From Melioribacter sp. (GTDB lineage: Bacteria; Bacteroidota; Ignavibacteria; Ignavibacteriales; Melioribacteraceae): DNA of 64,000 bases. Of the stretch, positions 38,128 through 47,126 are shown one piece after another. The notes below the pieces were generated by a model, which made no database searches, had not been told where the DNA came from, and worked only from the letters and a program-made list of their open reading frames with translations. The position numbers were made by a program, and so were the translations under genes. Positions within the stretch are counted from its first letter, which is position 1; each line of letters opens with the position of its first letter. The stretch lies in NCBI GenBank assembly GCA_026417975.1, contig JAOACD010000012.1:121561-185560 (forward strand), read 5' to 3'.

Positions 38128-39894
38128 ATGAAATTTAATAAGAGAACTCATACATGTGGAGAACTCAGAGAATCGAATATAGGTCAACGAGTTGTATTAA
38201 ATGGCTGGGTTGCAACAAGAAGAGATTTAGGTGGGGTAATTTTTATTGAATTAAGGGATAGATATGGAATTACTCAAGTCGTATTTGAGCCAAACTATAA
38301 TGCCGAAGCTCACGAACAGGCAAAGAAATTAAGAAGTGAATATGTAATTTCTGTTGAAGGAACAGTTCGTAAGAGGCCAGAAGGAACTGAAAATCCTGCC
38401 CTTGATACAGGCAATATTGATGTAATGGCAGATAAATTAATTATACTCAACCAATCTGAAACTCCTCCATTTCAGATTGAAGATAATATTGATGTAAGTG
38501 AAGATATACGATTAAAATATCGATATCTTGATTTGAGAAGAAGAGAGATGCAAAAATCTTTACTGCTTCGTCATAAAATGTATCAACTTACTAGAAAATA
38601 CTTTGATTCGCTTGGCTTTATAGAAGTTGAAACCCCCGTCTTAATGAAAAGTACTCCCGAAGGAGCAAGAGATTTTCTTGTACCAAGTAGGCTCCATAAA
38701 GGGAAATTTTATGCTCTTCCACAATCCCCCCAAACTTATAAACAAATTTTGATGGTTGCTGGGCTAGATAGATATTTTCAAATAGTGAAATGTTTTAGAG
38801 ACGAAGATTTAAGAGCAGACCGACAATATGAATTTACTCAAATTGATGTTGAGATGTCTTTTGTTGATGTAGACGATGTACTTGAAGTTTCAGAAGGTTT
38901 AATGAAAATTTTCTTTAAGGAAATATGGGATATTGATTTAAAAACTCCCCTACCACGATTGACCTTTGATGAAGCAATGGAAAAATATGGAAGTGATAAA
39001 CCAGATTTGAGGTTTAACCTTGAAATGGTAACATTGAATGATGTTTTTAAAAACTCTGAATTTAGAGTATTTAAAGAATCGATATTGAAAGACGGAATTA
39101 TTACTGGACTTTTAGCACAAGGTTGTGGTGATTATACTCGTAATCAATTGGATGGTCTAACTGAATATGCAAAAAAATTAGGTGCTGGTGGTTTGGTTTG
39201 GATGCGTGTTAAAGAAGATGAACTTGAAGCACCAATAGCAAAATTTTTAAGTGAAGAAGAGAAAAAGAATTTAGTAACAAAACTTAATGCAAAACCTGGT
39301 GATTTAATTTTGCTTTTAGCTGGAGAAACACTAAAGACATTGTCTATTATGGGCACGCTTCGCCTCGAAATGGCAAAAAGAATGAATTTAATTAAACCAG
39401 ATTCTTCTCCATCTCTACTTTGGGTTATAGATTTCCCTCTCTTTGAATGGGATGATGAAACTAAAAGATTTTATGCTATGCATCATCCTTTTACTTCTCC
39501 AAGAATAGAGGATATTCCATTGATGGAATCGGACCCATTAAAAGTGAAAGCTCGTGCTTATGATTTGGTTCTTAATGGAAACGAAATTGCAGGTGGTAGC
39601 ATAAGAATTCATAACGCAGATTTACAAGCAAAAATGTTTAAAGTTCTTGGTATTGACGAAAATGAAGCTAAAGAAAAATTTGGTTTCTTGATGAATGCAT
39701 TTAAATATGGCGCACCTCCTCATGGAGGAATTGCATTTGGCTTTGATAGATTAGTTATGATATTCGCCGGCAAATCATCAATTAGAGATGTAATTGCGTT
39801 TCCAAAAACTTCAAGTGGAATTTCATTGATGGACGATGCCCCCTCTTATGTAGACGAAGCACAATTAACAGAACTTCATATAAAAATAAGATAA
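38128..39894 (+). CDS. aspS: Aspartate-tRNA ligase, bacterial type
   Basis: This class IIb synthetase charges tRNA-Asp. The 588-residue length includes the bacterial GAD insertion. The N-terminal anticodon-binding OB domain (VVLNGWVATRRDLGGVIFIELRD) is followed by motif 2-like FRDEDLRADRQYEFTQID and motif 3 GFDRLVMIFAGKSSIRDVIAFP. Whether the enzyme is discriminating or also charges tRNA-Asn is not decided here. It is a single gene with its own promoter. Confidence 0.96.
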   Translation: MKFNKRTHTCGELRESNIGQRVVLNGWVATRRDLGGVIFIELRDRYGITQVVFEPNYNAEAHEQAKKLRSEYVISVEGTVRKRPEGTENPALDTGNIDVMADKLIILNQSETPPFQIEDNIDVSEDIRLKYRYLDLRRREMQKSLLLRHKMYQLTRKYFDSLGFIEVETPVLMKSTPEGARDFLVPSRLHKGKFYALPQSPQTYKQILMVAGLDRYFQIVKCFRDEDLRADRQYEFTQIDVEMSFVDVDDVLEVSEGLMKIFFKEIWDIDLKTPLPRLTFDEAMEKYGSDKPDLRFNLEMVTLNDVFKNSEFRVFKESILKDGIITGLLAQGCGDYTRNQLDGLTEYAKKLGAGGLVWMRVKEDELEAPIAKFLSEEEKKNLVTKLNAKPGDLILLLAGETLKTLSIMGTLRLEMAKRMNLIKPDSSPSLLWVIDFPLFEWDDETKRFYAMHHPFTSPRIEDIPLMESDPLKVKARAYDLVLNGNEIAGGSIRIHNADLQAKMFKVLGIDENEAKEKFGFLMNAFKYGAPPHGGIAFGFDRLVMIFAGKSSIRDVIAFPKTSSGISLMDDAPSYVDEAQLTELHIKIR

Positions 39895-40217
39895 TAGCTT
39901 TTTGAGATAAAGATTTTAGAAATAATTTCTTGGTTGAGAAAAAAACTTTCTTCCCTAAATTATTTTTTCTTTTGTACGATAATTAATTGGCAGATTTTTA
40001 TACTTTTTCTCCTTCAGTTTTTTCACTTTATAAATTTTTTGCTAATGTATAGTTTTTCCCGAAATTAGAAATAGAGGGAAGTTTCTCCATTCCGATGTTG
40101 TGCCCTCGGCATCGGTTCCTCCACTTCCCTCTATCCCCATTGTATGAAGATCACATATCTCAGATTGGTTATTATAAATAGAAGTTATATCTTTCACTTT
40201 AAGAAGTAAAGTTTATT
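39895..40217. other. Intergenic region between aspS and a histidine kinase
   Basis: A 323-bp gap contains the strong 64-nt hairpin at 40071-40134. Before it is AT-rich sequence with weak inverted repeats but no clear aspS terminator. No coding frame is supported. Confidence 0.6.
40071..40134. ncRNA. Candidate structured RNA (two-helix hairpin)
   Basis: ATAGAGGGAAGT (40071-40082) pairs perfectly with ACTTCCCTCTAT (40123-40134). Inside, CCGATGTTG (40092-40100) pairs with CGGCATCGG (40107-40115) around a TGCCCT loop. The internal loop between the helices carries CTCC on the left and CCTCC on the right. There is no T run after it, so a simple terminator is unlikely. Strand is undecided. Confidence 0.45.
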
Positions 40218-42056
40218 ATGAAAAAAGAATACAGATTAGGAATATTAAACCGAAACATAAAATTCCAAGATATACTTAGACGTTATAGAATTATATTTTA
40301 TAGTGTATTAGTCTTTTGGACAATTCTAATGACTTTTCTTTTGCTATGGAAAATCTATGACTTAAAAAACGAACAAAAGAATTTAGTTTTGAACGAGGTA
40401 AAAATTATAACCAAAAGAGACACTTCGTTTATTAATTGGACATTAGTTCATGGTGGATATTGTGTATTAAACTATGATTCTAATACTGTTTTCAAGAAAT
40501 ATTTAGGGGAAAAATTAAAAGGGCTTTCCACAAAAAATATTGGCTCCCAAAAACTTTCTGATGAGAAAATTATAGTTAGAACTGTTGGAATAAATCCAAT
40601 TAATCCAAATAATAATCCGGATGAATTTGAAAGAGAAGCGCTTCAAAAATTCAAAAGTGGAGCAAGAGAAATATTCGCAACTGATACAATTAATGGGAAA
40701 AATTTCTTTAGATATGTTTTCCCTCTAAATGTTAAGAAAGAATGTTTGATTTGTCATGCAAAAGAAGGATATAAAATTGGAGAAATTAAAGGAGCATATA
40801 GCATAGCAATTTCTACTTCGAACTACGAAAAATATTTATCTCACCAAATTAGAAATGATGCAATTCTTCACTTTGTGATATGGTTAATAGGTTTATTTGG
40901 TGCTTTGGTAGTATTCAAAGCTTTGTTTAAGTATGCTAATGAATTAAAGCTAAGTCAGGAACAATTTTATGAATTTTTAGATAACGCCCCTTTGAGTGCT
41001 TTTATTAAGGATAAAGAAGGTAATATAGTTTACATGAATAAAGTTGCTGAAGAGTCTTTACCCGAGCAATATAGAGATGGAAAGTGGAAGGGTTTGAAAG
41101 ATTCTGATATATGGCCGAAAGATATAGTTGAAAGTTTACGTAAAAATGATTTGGAAGTTTTAACCACAATGAAATCGAAAGTTTTTGAAGAAACTACTGT
41201 TAGTGATGGTAAAAGAAATGTTTGGTTAACACATAAGTTTCCTTTTAAAGACAATTCAGATGGAAATGTTTATATAATAGGAATTGAAATTGATATTACA
41301 GAGAGAAAAGAAAAAGAAGAAGAAATTAAAAAGTATATGAAAAAACTTGAAGAGATTAATAAAAATAAAGATAAATTTATATCGATGTTAGCTCATGATT
41401 TGAGAAGTCCTTTTACACCAATTCTTGGATATACAGATTTATTAGCAACTAGTGCAGAATATTTGACTTATCAGGAAATTAAGGAGTATGCTCATAGCTT
41501 AGATATAATTGTAAAAAATCAATTTCAGCTATTGGAAAATATTCTTGATTGGAGCCGTCTTGAAAGTGGACGACTAAAATTAGAGCCCACTGAGTTAAAC
41601 TTGTTTGATGAAGTAAAAAAAGTAATTAATCTTTATCAACCATTTATCAATGATAAGGAGATAAAAATAATTGAAAAAATTGATCCTTCTTATGAAATTG
41701 TAACAGACCAACATTCTTTAAATACTATTTTAAGAAATTTAATTTCGAATGCTATAAAGTTTACACCTAGAAAAGGGGAGATTAGAGTTTTGGCTGCAAA
41801 AGAGAATGGATTTTATAAGATTCAGATTATAGATACAGGAGTTGGTATTTCTGCAGAAAATATAACAAAAATTTTTGGTGGTGTAAGTGGTTATACAACA
41901 AGAGGAACAAATAATGAGAAAGGAACAGGATTAGGATTATCGATTTGTAAAGAGTTGGTAGAAAAACTTGGTGGCAAGATTTGGGTTGAGAGTGAAGTAG
42001 GAAAAGGAAGTACTTTTAGTTTTATAATACCTAACATGAAAATTGAGGAGAAGTAA
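40218..42056 (+). CDS. Membrane histidine kinase with DUF3365 haem-c sensor domain and PAS
   Basis: This 612-residue sensor kinase has a transmembrane helix at about 27-45. A periplasmic DUF3365 (Tll0287-like) domain follows, with a haem-c motif CLICH (Cys176, Cys179, His180), then a second helix at 215-235. A PAS domain spans about 248-365, and HisKA has FISMLAHDLRSPFTPILGY (His393). The HATPase shows LISNAIKFTPRKG, DTGVGISAENI and GTGLGLSICKELVE. The CxxCH suggests covalent haem and gas or redox sensing. There is no adjacent response regulator. It converges with the Wzi-like gene (10 bp). Confidence 0.9.
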   Translation: MKKEYRLGILNRNIKFQDILRRYRIIFYSVLVFWTILMTFLLLWKIYDLKNEQKNLVLNEVKIITKRDTSFINWTLVHGGYCVLNYDSNTVFKKYLGEKLKGLSTKNIGSQKLSDEKIIVRTVGINPINPNNNPDEFEREALQKFKSGAREIFATDTINGKNFFRYVFPLNVKKECLICHAKEGYKIGEIKGAYSIAISTSNYEKYLSHQIRNDAILHFVIWLIGLFGALVVFKALFKYANELKLSQEQFYEFLDNAPLSAFIKDKEGNIVYMNKVAEESLPEQYRDGKWKGLKDSDIWPKDIVESLRKNDLEVLTTMKSKVFEETTVSDGKRNVWLTHKFPFKDNSDGNVYIIGIEIDITERKEKEEEIKKYMKKLEEINKNKDKFISMLAHDLRSPFTPILGYTDLLATSAEYLTYQEIKEYAHSLDIIVKNQFQLLENILDWSRLESGRLKLEPTELNLFDEVKKVINLYQPFINDKEIKIIEKIDPSYEIVTDQHSLNTILRNLISNAIKFTPRKGEIRVLAAKENGFYKIQIIDTGVGISAENITKIFGGVSGYTTRGTNNEKGTGLGLSICKELVEKLGGKIWVESEVGKGSTFSFIIPNMKIEEK

Positions 42057-42066
42057 TTGTTAAGTA

Positions 42067-43737
42067 CTAAAACTCGAGTGTCATCTTTAAATAAGCAAAG
42101 TTATTGTAATTCTTTTTTTCTTTAGTAATATTTTTTTCGATAGTGTAATTATATACTAAATCGAAGTAGCATTCTCGAAACGGTTCATACCTCAAATTTA
42201 ATGTAAAAATATCATGATTTATCCTTTCGCCATCAAGGAATTTAATATGTTTAGCATCAATTCCATCCCTATATGCTACAAGAGCATCTCCTCCTGCGTT
42301 GAATACTAAATTACCAAGTGCATCGTATAAGTTTTCGCCCGAACGGATATGTTGATATTCAAAGTTTATTCTTAACCTTTCATTAAGGTTGTATGAAATA
42401 CGTGAATATAATTCGTCTGCATTTGGGCCTATTCTATGTCCAAGCAGTTCACTGTGTGCAGTGTAAGAGTTTTTTGGATTTATATGCGAATAAACATAAG
42501 GACGAATTTTTGTGTATTCTAGTATTATAGATAAATCATTAATTGAAAAAGGGGTGTACCAAAAAGCACCGATTTGATATGCAGTTTTATTTGAATATAG
42601 TTCTAAGTCTTGTAGATGAGATAAAATATTTTCATCAAGAAAAAAGGTTGCTTGTATTTCAAGATTTTTTATACAGTCAGATTGAAAATCGAGAAATAAA
42701 ACCCCGTTATCTCTATCTTGCAGTGACATTTCTTCGAACTTATAAAACGCAAAAGGATTTAAATAAGCAAGATCTATTCCTCTTCCGGTGTAAATAATAG
42801 CTTCTCCTATTCCAACTTCAAAAAAATCTTTGAATGAAAATTTCATTTTATTGTAAGCATAAAATTTTGTGTAGTTAAGTGAGCGGTCTTCATGAAATTC
42901 TCCAACTGTTGTTGCATGTAATGAAGAAAAGCTTATAATCCCATACTTAAAATTCATTCTAATAAAATCAAGATAAGGGTGGTTTCCAGATAGCACGAGT
43001 TTGTCTCCATAGCCGTAGCCCAATTTTATTTTTTCTCTTCCTATTTGAAAGGATAAATCCATATTATCAATAGGTTGTGTGAAGTATCTTAAATATCCCT
43101 CTGTAAAATCATAATTACTTACATTTTCAACGTTTTCATAAAATTTGAAATTGTACTTCAAACGGGGGTCAAAAATTGTTGCATTATTTACGGACCCTGT
43201 AACCGCTCCTTTTTGAACAGTTAAATTATAACCCAAATTGTCGAATAGTGTTCCTCTTAATCTAAATCCAATATCGAGCAAACCTGAGTTGTTAAAAGAA
43301 GGTTTAATAGTTTGACCGTGAAGTGCCCTGCCAAGCATTTCTAAGTATAAATTTACTTTTTCTTCACGATAGGCAAAAAGATGTTTTATTTTGTCAGAAA
43401 AAATATCTAAAACATTTTTTGAAAAATTCTGCGATTGTCCCAAAAACTGCATTGTGTTTGTAGAGTCGGCAAGTTCATCATAAAATTCATCTTGAAATTT
43501 TCTAAGCAACTTTTTTTCTGTAACACTAAGTAAATTTATTTTTGAATCTATTTCTTTAAGTAGTTTCTTTACTTCTGTTCTAGACATGTTTGGGTTATCA
43601 TCGTGAATATTATTAATAATTTTTTTTACTTTCATTTCTTTTAAGAAAGTATAAACATTGTTGTCTAAAGGAACATTTTCTTGTTGAGCTGATATTTTTA
43701 ACGATATTAATACAATTAGGAAAAATATTTTCTTCAT
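42067..43737 (-). CDS. Outer membrane beta-barrel protein, capsule-assembly Wzi-like
   Basis: This 556-residue exported protein has a signal peptide (MKKIFFLIVLISLKISAQ). It consists mostly of alternating aromatic strands ending in a C-terminal phenylalanine (MTLEF), as outer-membrane barrels do. The pattern GREKIKLGYGYGDKLVLSGN and MNFKYGIISFSSLHAT resembles the Caps_assemb_Wzi family, in which Wzi anchors group 1 capsule. The start is placed at the ATG at 43737. A TTG at 43770 would add 11 residues before the signal peptide. No capsule cluster adjoins it, so its role may be in another surface polysaccharide. Confidence 0.65.
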   Translation of the reverse strand: MKKIFFLIVLISLKISAQQENVPLDNNVYTFLKEMKVKKIINNIHDDNPNMSRTEVKKLLKEIDSKINLLSVTEKKLLRKFQDEFYDELADSTNTMQFLGQSQNFSKNVLDIFSDKIKHLFAYREEKVNLYLEMLGRALHGQTIKPSFNNSGLLDIGFRLRGTLFDNLGYNLTVQKGAVTGSVNNATIFDPRLKYNFKFYENVENVSNYDFTEGYLRYFTQPIDNMDLSFQIGREKIKLGYGYGDKLVLSGNHPYLDFIRMNFKYGIISFSSLHATTVGEFHEDRSLNYTKFYAYNKMKFSFKDFFEVGIGEAIIYTGRGIDLAYLNPFAFYKFEEMSLQDRDNGVLFLDFQSDCIKNLEIQATFFLDENILSHLQDLELYSNKTAYQIGAFWYTPFSINDLSIILEYTKIRPYVYSHINPKNSYTAHSELLGHRIGPNADELYSRISYNLNERLRINFEYQHIRSGENLYDALGNLVFNAGGDALVAYRDGIDAKHIKFLDGERINHDIFTLNLRYEPFRECYFDLVYNYTIEKNITKEKKNYNNFAYLKMTLEF

Positions 43738-44144
43738 ATCTTTTTGAATGATTAATATCAACTTATTCAAAGATAAGAAAAATATTTATTAGTAATCTTT
43801 GTAAAAAGGAGTTAATAATATGATATTTTTGAAAAAAGTTAGGTATAAATCAAAGGATTTGTTATTTGGGTGTAGGAAGCTTTTATTTTTTGCAATTTAT
43901 TACTAATTGAAAACAGTTAAGAAATTACCGAGTTGCAAAAAAATTCTTTTTTACAGCTTAGAATTCCTAGTTGTTTTTCCATATTGGTATAATCACTTTT
44001 TTAATTTCTCATTTGTTTTTGAGGAATAGAAAAGAGTTTCTTTTAGAAATAAGTAGTATAATTCCAAATTCAATTTCTCTAAAAACTAATTGTTCAATAT
44101 GTGAACATTTCTTAAGTTGCTCTTCGAATTATAGTAGTTACTGT
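43738..44144. other. Intergenic region between divergent genes
   Basis: A 407-bp AT-rich gap. The downstream frame is open back to a TTG at 43971 and would encode a cysteine cluster (CSICEHFLSCSSNYSSYC) before the preferred ATG. Without conservation data this is treated as untranslated. I see no terminator or paired promoter elements. Confidence 0.4.
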
Positions 44145-44954
44145 ATGTCTAAAGGAAAGAGTTTTTTATTTTGGTGTTTAGCACTTATTATTACAATTTC
44201 ATCAGCAGTATATCAAAGATATACAGGACCAACCTACCCAATCAAAGGAAAAATTACTTTTGAGGGAAAATTAATTTATTATAGATTCGAACGTAGCTAT
44301 TCTTCTAATAAAAACTATTTACTCGAAATAAGAGTGAATGAAAAGGATATTGAAGGGATTTTATTTTGGAGAAGGTATAAGTTTGATAAGGATTTTAATA
44401 TTGTTTTAATGAAAAATGAAAATGGTTTAAAGGCAGAATTACCAAAACAGCCTCCAGCAGGAAAACTTGAATATTTTGTTGAGATTAGAAAAGGTAATAA
44501 AAAAATTTTTCTTCCAGAAGGTAATACAGTTGTCATAAGATTTAAGGGTGATGTTCCAAACTTTATTTTAATTTCTCACATTTTTGTAATGTTTTTGTCG
44601 ATGCTGTTCTCAACACGTGCTGCTTTTGAATATTTTAATCAGAAACCTAATTTGAAGTTTTATACACTTGCAACAATTATTACTCTGTTCATAGGTGGAT
44701 TTATTTTAGGTCCGATAATGCAATACTACGCTTTTGGTCAATGGTGGACTGGTTTCCCTTTTGGTTTTGATTTGACGGATAATAAAACTTTGATAGCAAT
44801 GATAGGATGGTTATTTGCTTTTTATAAAATGAAGAAATCAGGTAACCCTAAAAGATGGGTTTTATTTGCAGCATTATTGATGCTTATTGTTTATTTAATA
44901 CCACACAGTATTTTGGGTTCCGAGTTGGATTATAGTAAGATTAATACTAAGTAG
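44145..44954 (+). CDS. Membrane protein of unknown function
   Basis: This 269-residue protein has one N-terminal hydrophobic helix (SFLFWCLALIITISSAVY). A soluble beta-rich domain of about 120 residues follows, then four more hydrophobic helices. It contains YAFGQWWTGFPFGFDLTDNK between membrane segments, a well-ordered motif that suggests a conserved family, but I do not recognise a function. The start is uncertain: the ATG at 44145 is preferred, while the frame is open upstream to 43971. It precedes the OPT transporter on the same strand by 161 bp. Confidence 0.7.
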   Translation: MSKGKSFLFWCLALIITISSAVYQRYTGPTYPIKGKITFEGKLIYYRFERSYSSNKNYLLEIRVNEKDIEGILFWRRYKFDKDFNIVLMKNENGLKAELPKQPPAGKLEYFVEIRKGNKKIFLPEGNTVVIRFKGDVPNFILISHIFVMFLSMLFSTRAAFEYFNQKPNLKFYTLATIITLFIGGFILGPIMQYYAFGQWWTGFPFGFDLTDNKTLIAMIGWLFAFYKMKKSGNPKRWVLFAALLMLIVYLIPHSILGSELDYSKINTK

Positions 44955-45115
44955 TAAAAAATTCATAACGAACTATCTGCCTAAGTTATTACACTGTAAA
45001 TATTGTTGATTTAACTTTAAGATTAGGTGCATATTATTTATGCAATTTGCCAAGTTAAGTATAATGGAGGGGAAATAAATAGTTAATAAATAAATTTTTT
45101 AAAGGAGATAAATGT

Positions 45116-47092
45116 ATGAATCAGACAGAGAACAAAACTTCACAGGGATTACCATCAAATGCTTATACTGAACTTAAGCCTGGTGAAAAATATGTTCCAC
45201 TTATGTTACCAGAAAAAGAATATCCAGAAGTTACTTTTTATTCTGTTATTACAGGAATTATTATGGCAATAATTTTTACTGCAGCTGCTGCTTACTTAGG
45301 ATTAAAAATCGGACAGGTTTTTGAAGCTGCTATACCTATAGCAATTTTAGCCGTAGGATTGTCAGCTTCATTAAAAAAGAAAGGAGCTCTTGGACAAAAT
45401 GTAATTATCCAATCTATTGGTGCAACATCTGGAACAATAGTAGCAGGGGCAATTTTTACAATTCCAGCTTTATATATACTTGAACTTGAAGCTGATTTTT
45501 ATAAAATATTTTTTGCTTCTCTACTAGGTGGATTTTTGGGCATTTTATTTTTAATTCCTTTTAGAAGATACTTTGTTTCAGAAATGCATGGTAAATTTCC
45601 TTTTCCAGAAGCAACTGCAACAACAGAGGTTCTTGTAGCTGGAGAAAAAGGAGGCAAACAAGCTTTTGTTCTTGTAATAAGTGGATTGATAGGTGGTATT
45701 TATGATTTTATAGTTGCAACTTTTGGATGGTGGAACGAAATGTTTACTACTAAAGTAATACCATTTGGTCAAACAGTAGCGGAAAAATTAAAATTAGAGT
45801 TTCGTTTAAGTATTAGTTCTGCAATTTTAGGCCTTGGATATATTATTGGATTAAAATACTCATTAATTATAACTGCTGGTTCGTTCCTTTCTTGGTTTGT
45901 TCTGATTCCAATTATTTCATATTTCGGAGATTATATTACAGCTCCTATTGGAGCAAATGTAACTTTATTAATTAAAGATATGTCGGCCGAGCAAATTTTT
46001 AGAGCTTACGTGCGTCATATAGGAATTGGTGGTATAGCAATGGCAGGTTTTATTGGAATAATTCGTTCTTCCGGAATAATTAAAAAGGCATTTTCTCTTG
46101 GATTTCAAGAGTTATTTGGTAAGAGAACAAATGAAAATTTAGAAAGAACCCAAAAAGATTTACCTATGAAAATTATCTTTGGTGGAATTTTCTTTACATC
46201 TCTTTTGATATTTATCTTTTTTCTATTTGGTGTAGTGAGTAATGTATTTCAAGCAGTAATTGGACTGTTAATAGTATTAATTATTTCATTTTTATTTACC
46301 ACAGTTGCTGCTACAGCAATAGCAATTGTTGGTACTAACCCAGTTTCTGGTATGACTTTAATGACATTAATTCTTTCTTCCGCTGTACTTGTTTCTGTTG
46401 GATTGACGGGAACAACAGGTATGATAGCTGCTTTGATTATAGGTGGGGTTGTTTGTACTGCTTTATCTCAAGCAGGAGCATTTATAACAGATTTAAAAAT
46501 TGGTTATTGGCTTGGTTCTTCTCCTTATAAACAGGAAAGTTGGAAATTTGTTGGAACAATTTTTTCAGCAGCAACAGTTTCTTGGATAATTATGATTTTG
46601 AATGAAACTTATGGATTCAAAGGTGATAATGCTCTTGTTGCTCCTCAAGCAAATGCTATGGCCGCAGTAATAAAACCACTTATGTCAAATCAACCAGCTC
46701 CTTGGATGCTTTACCTTGCCGGAGCTTTTCTTGCTCTTATTTTAACTATTATAAAAGTACCAGCATTACCTTTTGCTCTTGGTATGTATATACCTCTTGA
46801 ACTTAATACGCCTCTTTTGGTTGGAGGATTAATTGCTCATTTTGTTTCATCTAGAAGTAAAGATGAGTTAATAAATAAATCAAGAAGAGAAAGAGGGACC
46901 CTAATTGCATCTGGATTTATTGCAGGTGGAGCACTATTTGGAGTTATAAGTGCTATTATTCGCTATGCAGGTTATAACTGGATGAACTTGGAATGGTATG
47001 AATCTAATGGAGCTGAATTACTTGCATTGGTAATGTTTGCTTTAATTTGTATTTATATGATATGGGATTCTTTTAGAATAAACAAAGATTAA
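45116..47092 (+). CDS. Oligopeptide transporter, OPT family
   Basis: This 658-residue membrane protein has about 15-16 hydrophobic helices. The N-terminus PGEKYVPLMLPEKEYPEVTF and the following AAYLGLKIGQVFEAAIPIAILAVGL are typical of the bacterial OPT branch. FPFPEATATTEVLVAGEKGG is the conserved proton-coupled peptide-transport motif region. It probably imports short peptides (or metal-chelates) across the inner membrane. An AAAGGAGATAA site precedes the ATG. An oligopeptidase F gene follows by about 30 bp, fitting import coupled to peptide breakdown. Confidence 0.9.
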   Translation: MNQTENKTSQGLPSNAYTELKPGEKYVPLMLPEKEYPEVTFYSVITGIIMAIIFTAAAAYLGLKIGQVFEAAIPIAILAVGLSASLKKKGALGQNVIIQSIGATSGTIVAGAIFTIPALYILELEADFYKIFFASLLGGFLGILFLIPFRRYFVSEMHGKFPFPEATATTEVLVAGEKGGKQAFVLVISGLIGGIYDFIVATFGWWNEMFTTKVIPFGQTVAEKLKLEFRLSISSAILGLGYIIGLKYSLIITAGSFLSWFVLIPIISYFGDYITAPIGANVTLLIKDMSAEQIFRAYVRHIGIGGIAMAGFIGIIRSSGIIKKAFSLGFQELFGKRTNENLERTQKDLPMKIIFGGIFFTSLLIFIFFLFGVVSNVFQAVIGLLIVLIISFLFTTVAATAIAIVGTNPVSGMTLMTLILSSAVLVSVGLTGTTGMIAALIIGGVVCTALSQAGAFITDLKIGYWLGSSPYKQESWKFVGTIFSAATVSWIIMILNETYGFKGDNALVAPQANAMAAVIKPLMSNQPAPWMLYLAGAFLALILTIIKVPALPFALGMYIPLELNTPLLVGGLIAHFVSSRSKDELINKSRRERGTLIASGFIAGGALFGVISAIIRYAGYNWMNLEWYESNGAELLALVMFALICIYMIWDSFRINKD

Positions 47093-47126
47093 TATTTCCT
47101 AAAAAATATTTATAATGGAGATTCAA

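Noticed and set aside
40071..40134. SRP RNA, 6S RNA or tmRNA
   Set aside because: It lacks the GGAAGGAAGCA-type SRP tip, is too short for 6S RNA, and has no tRNA-like domain.
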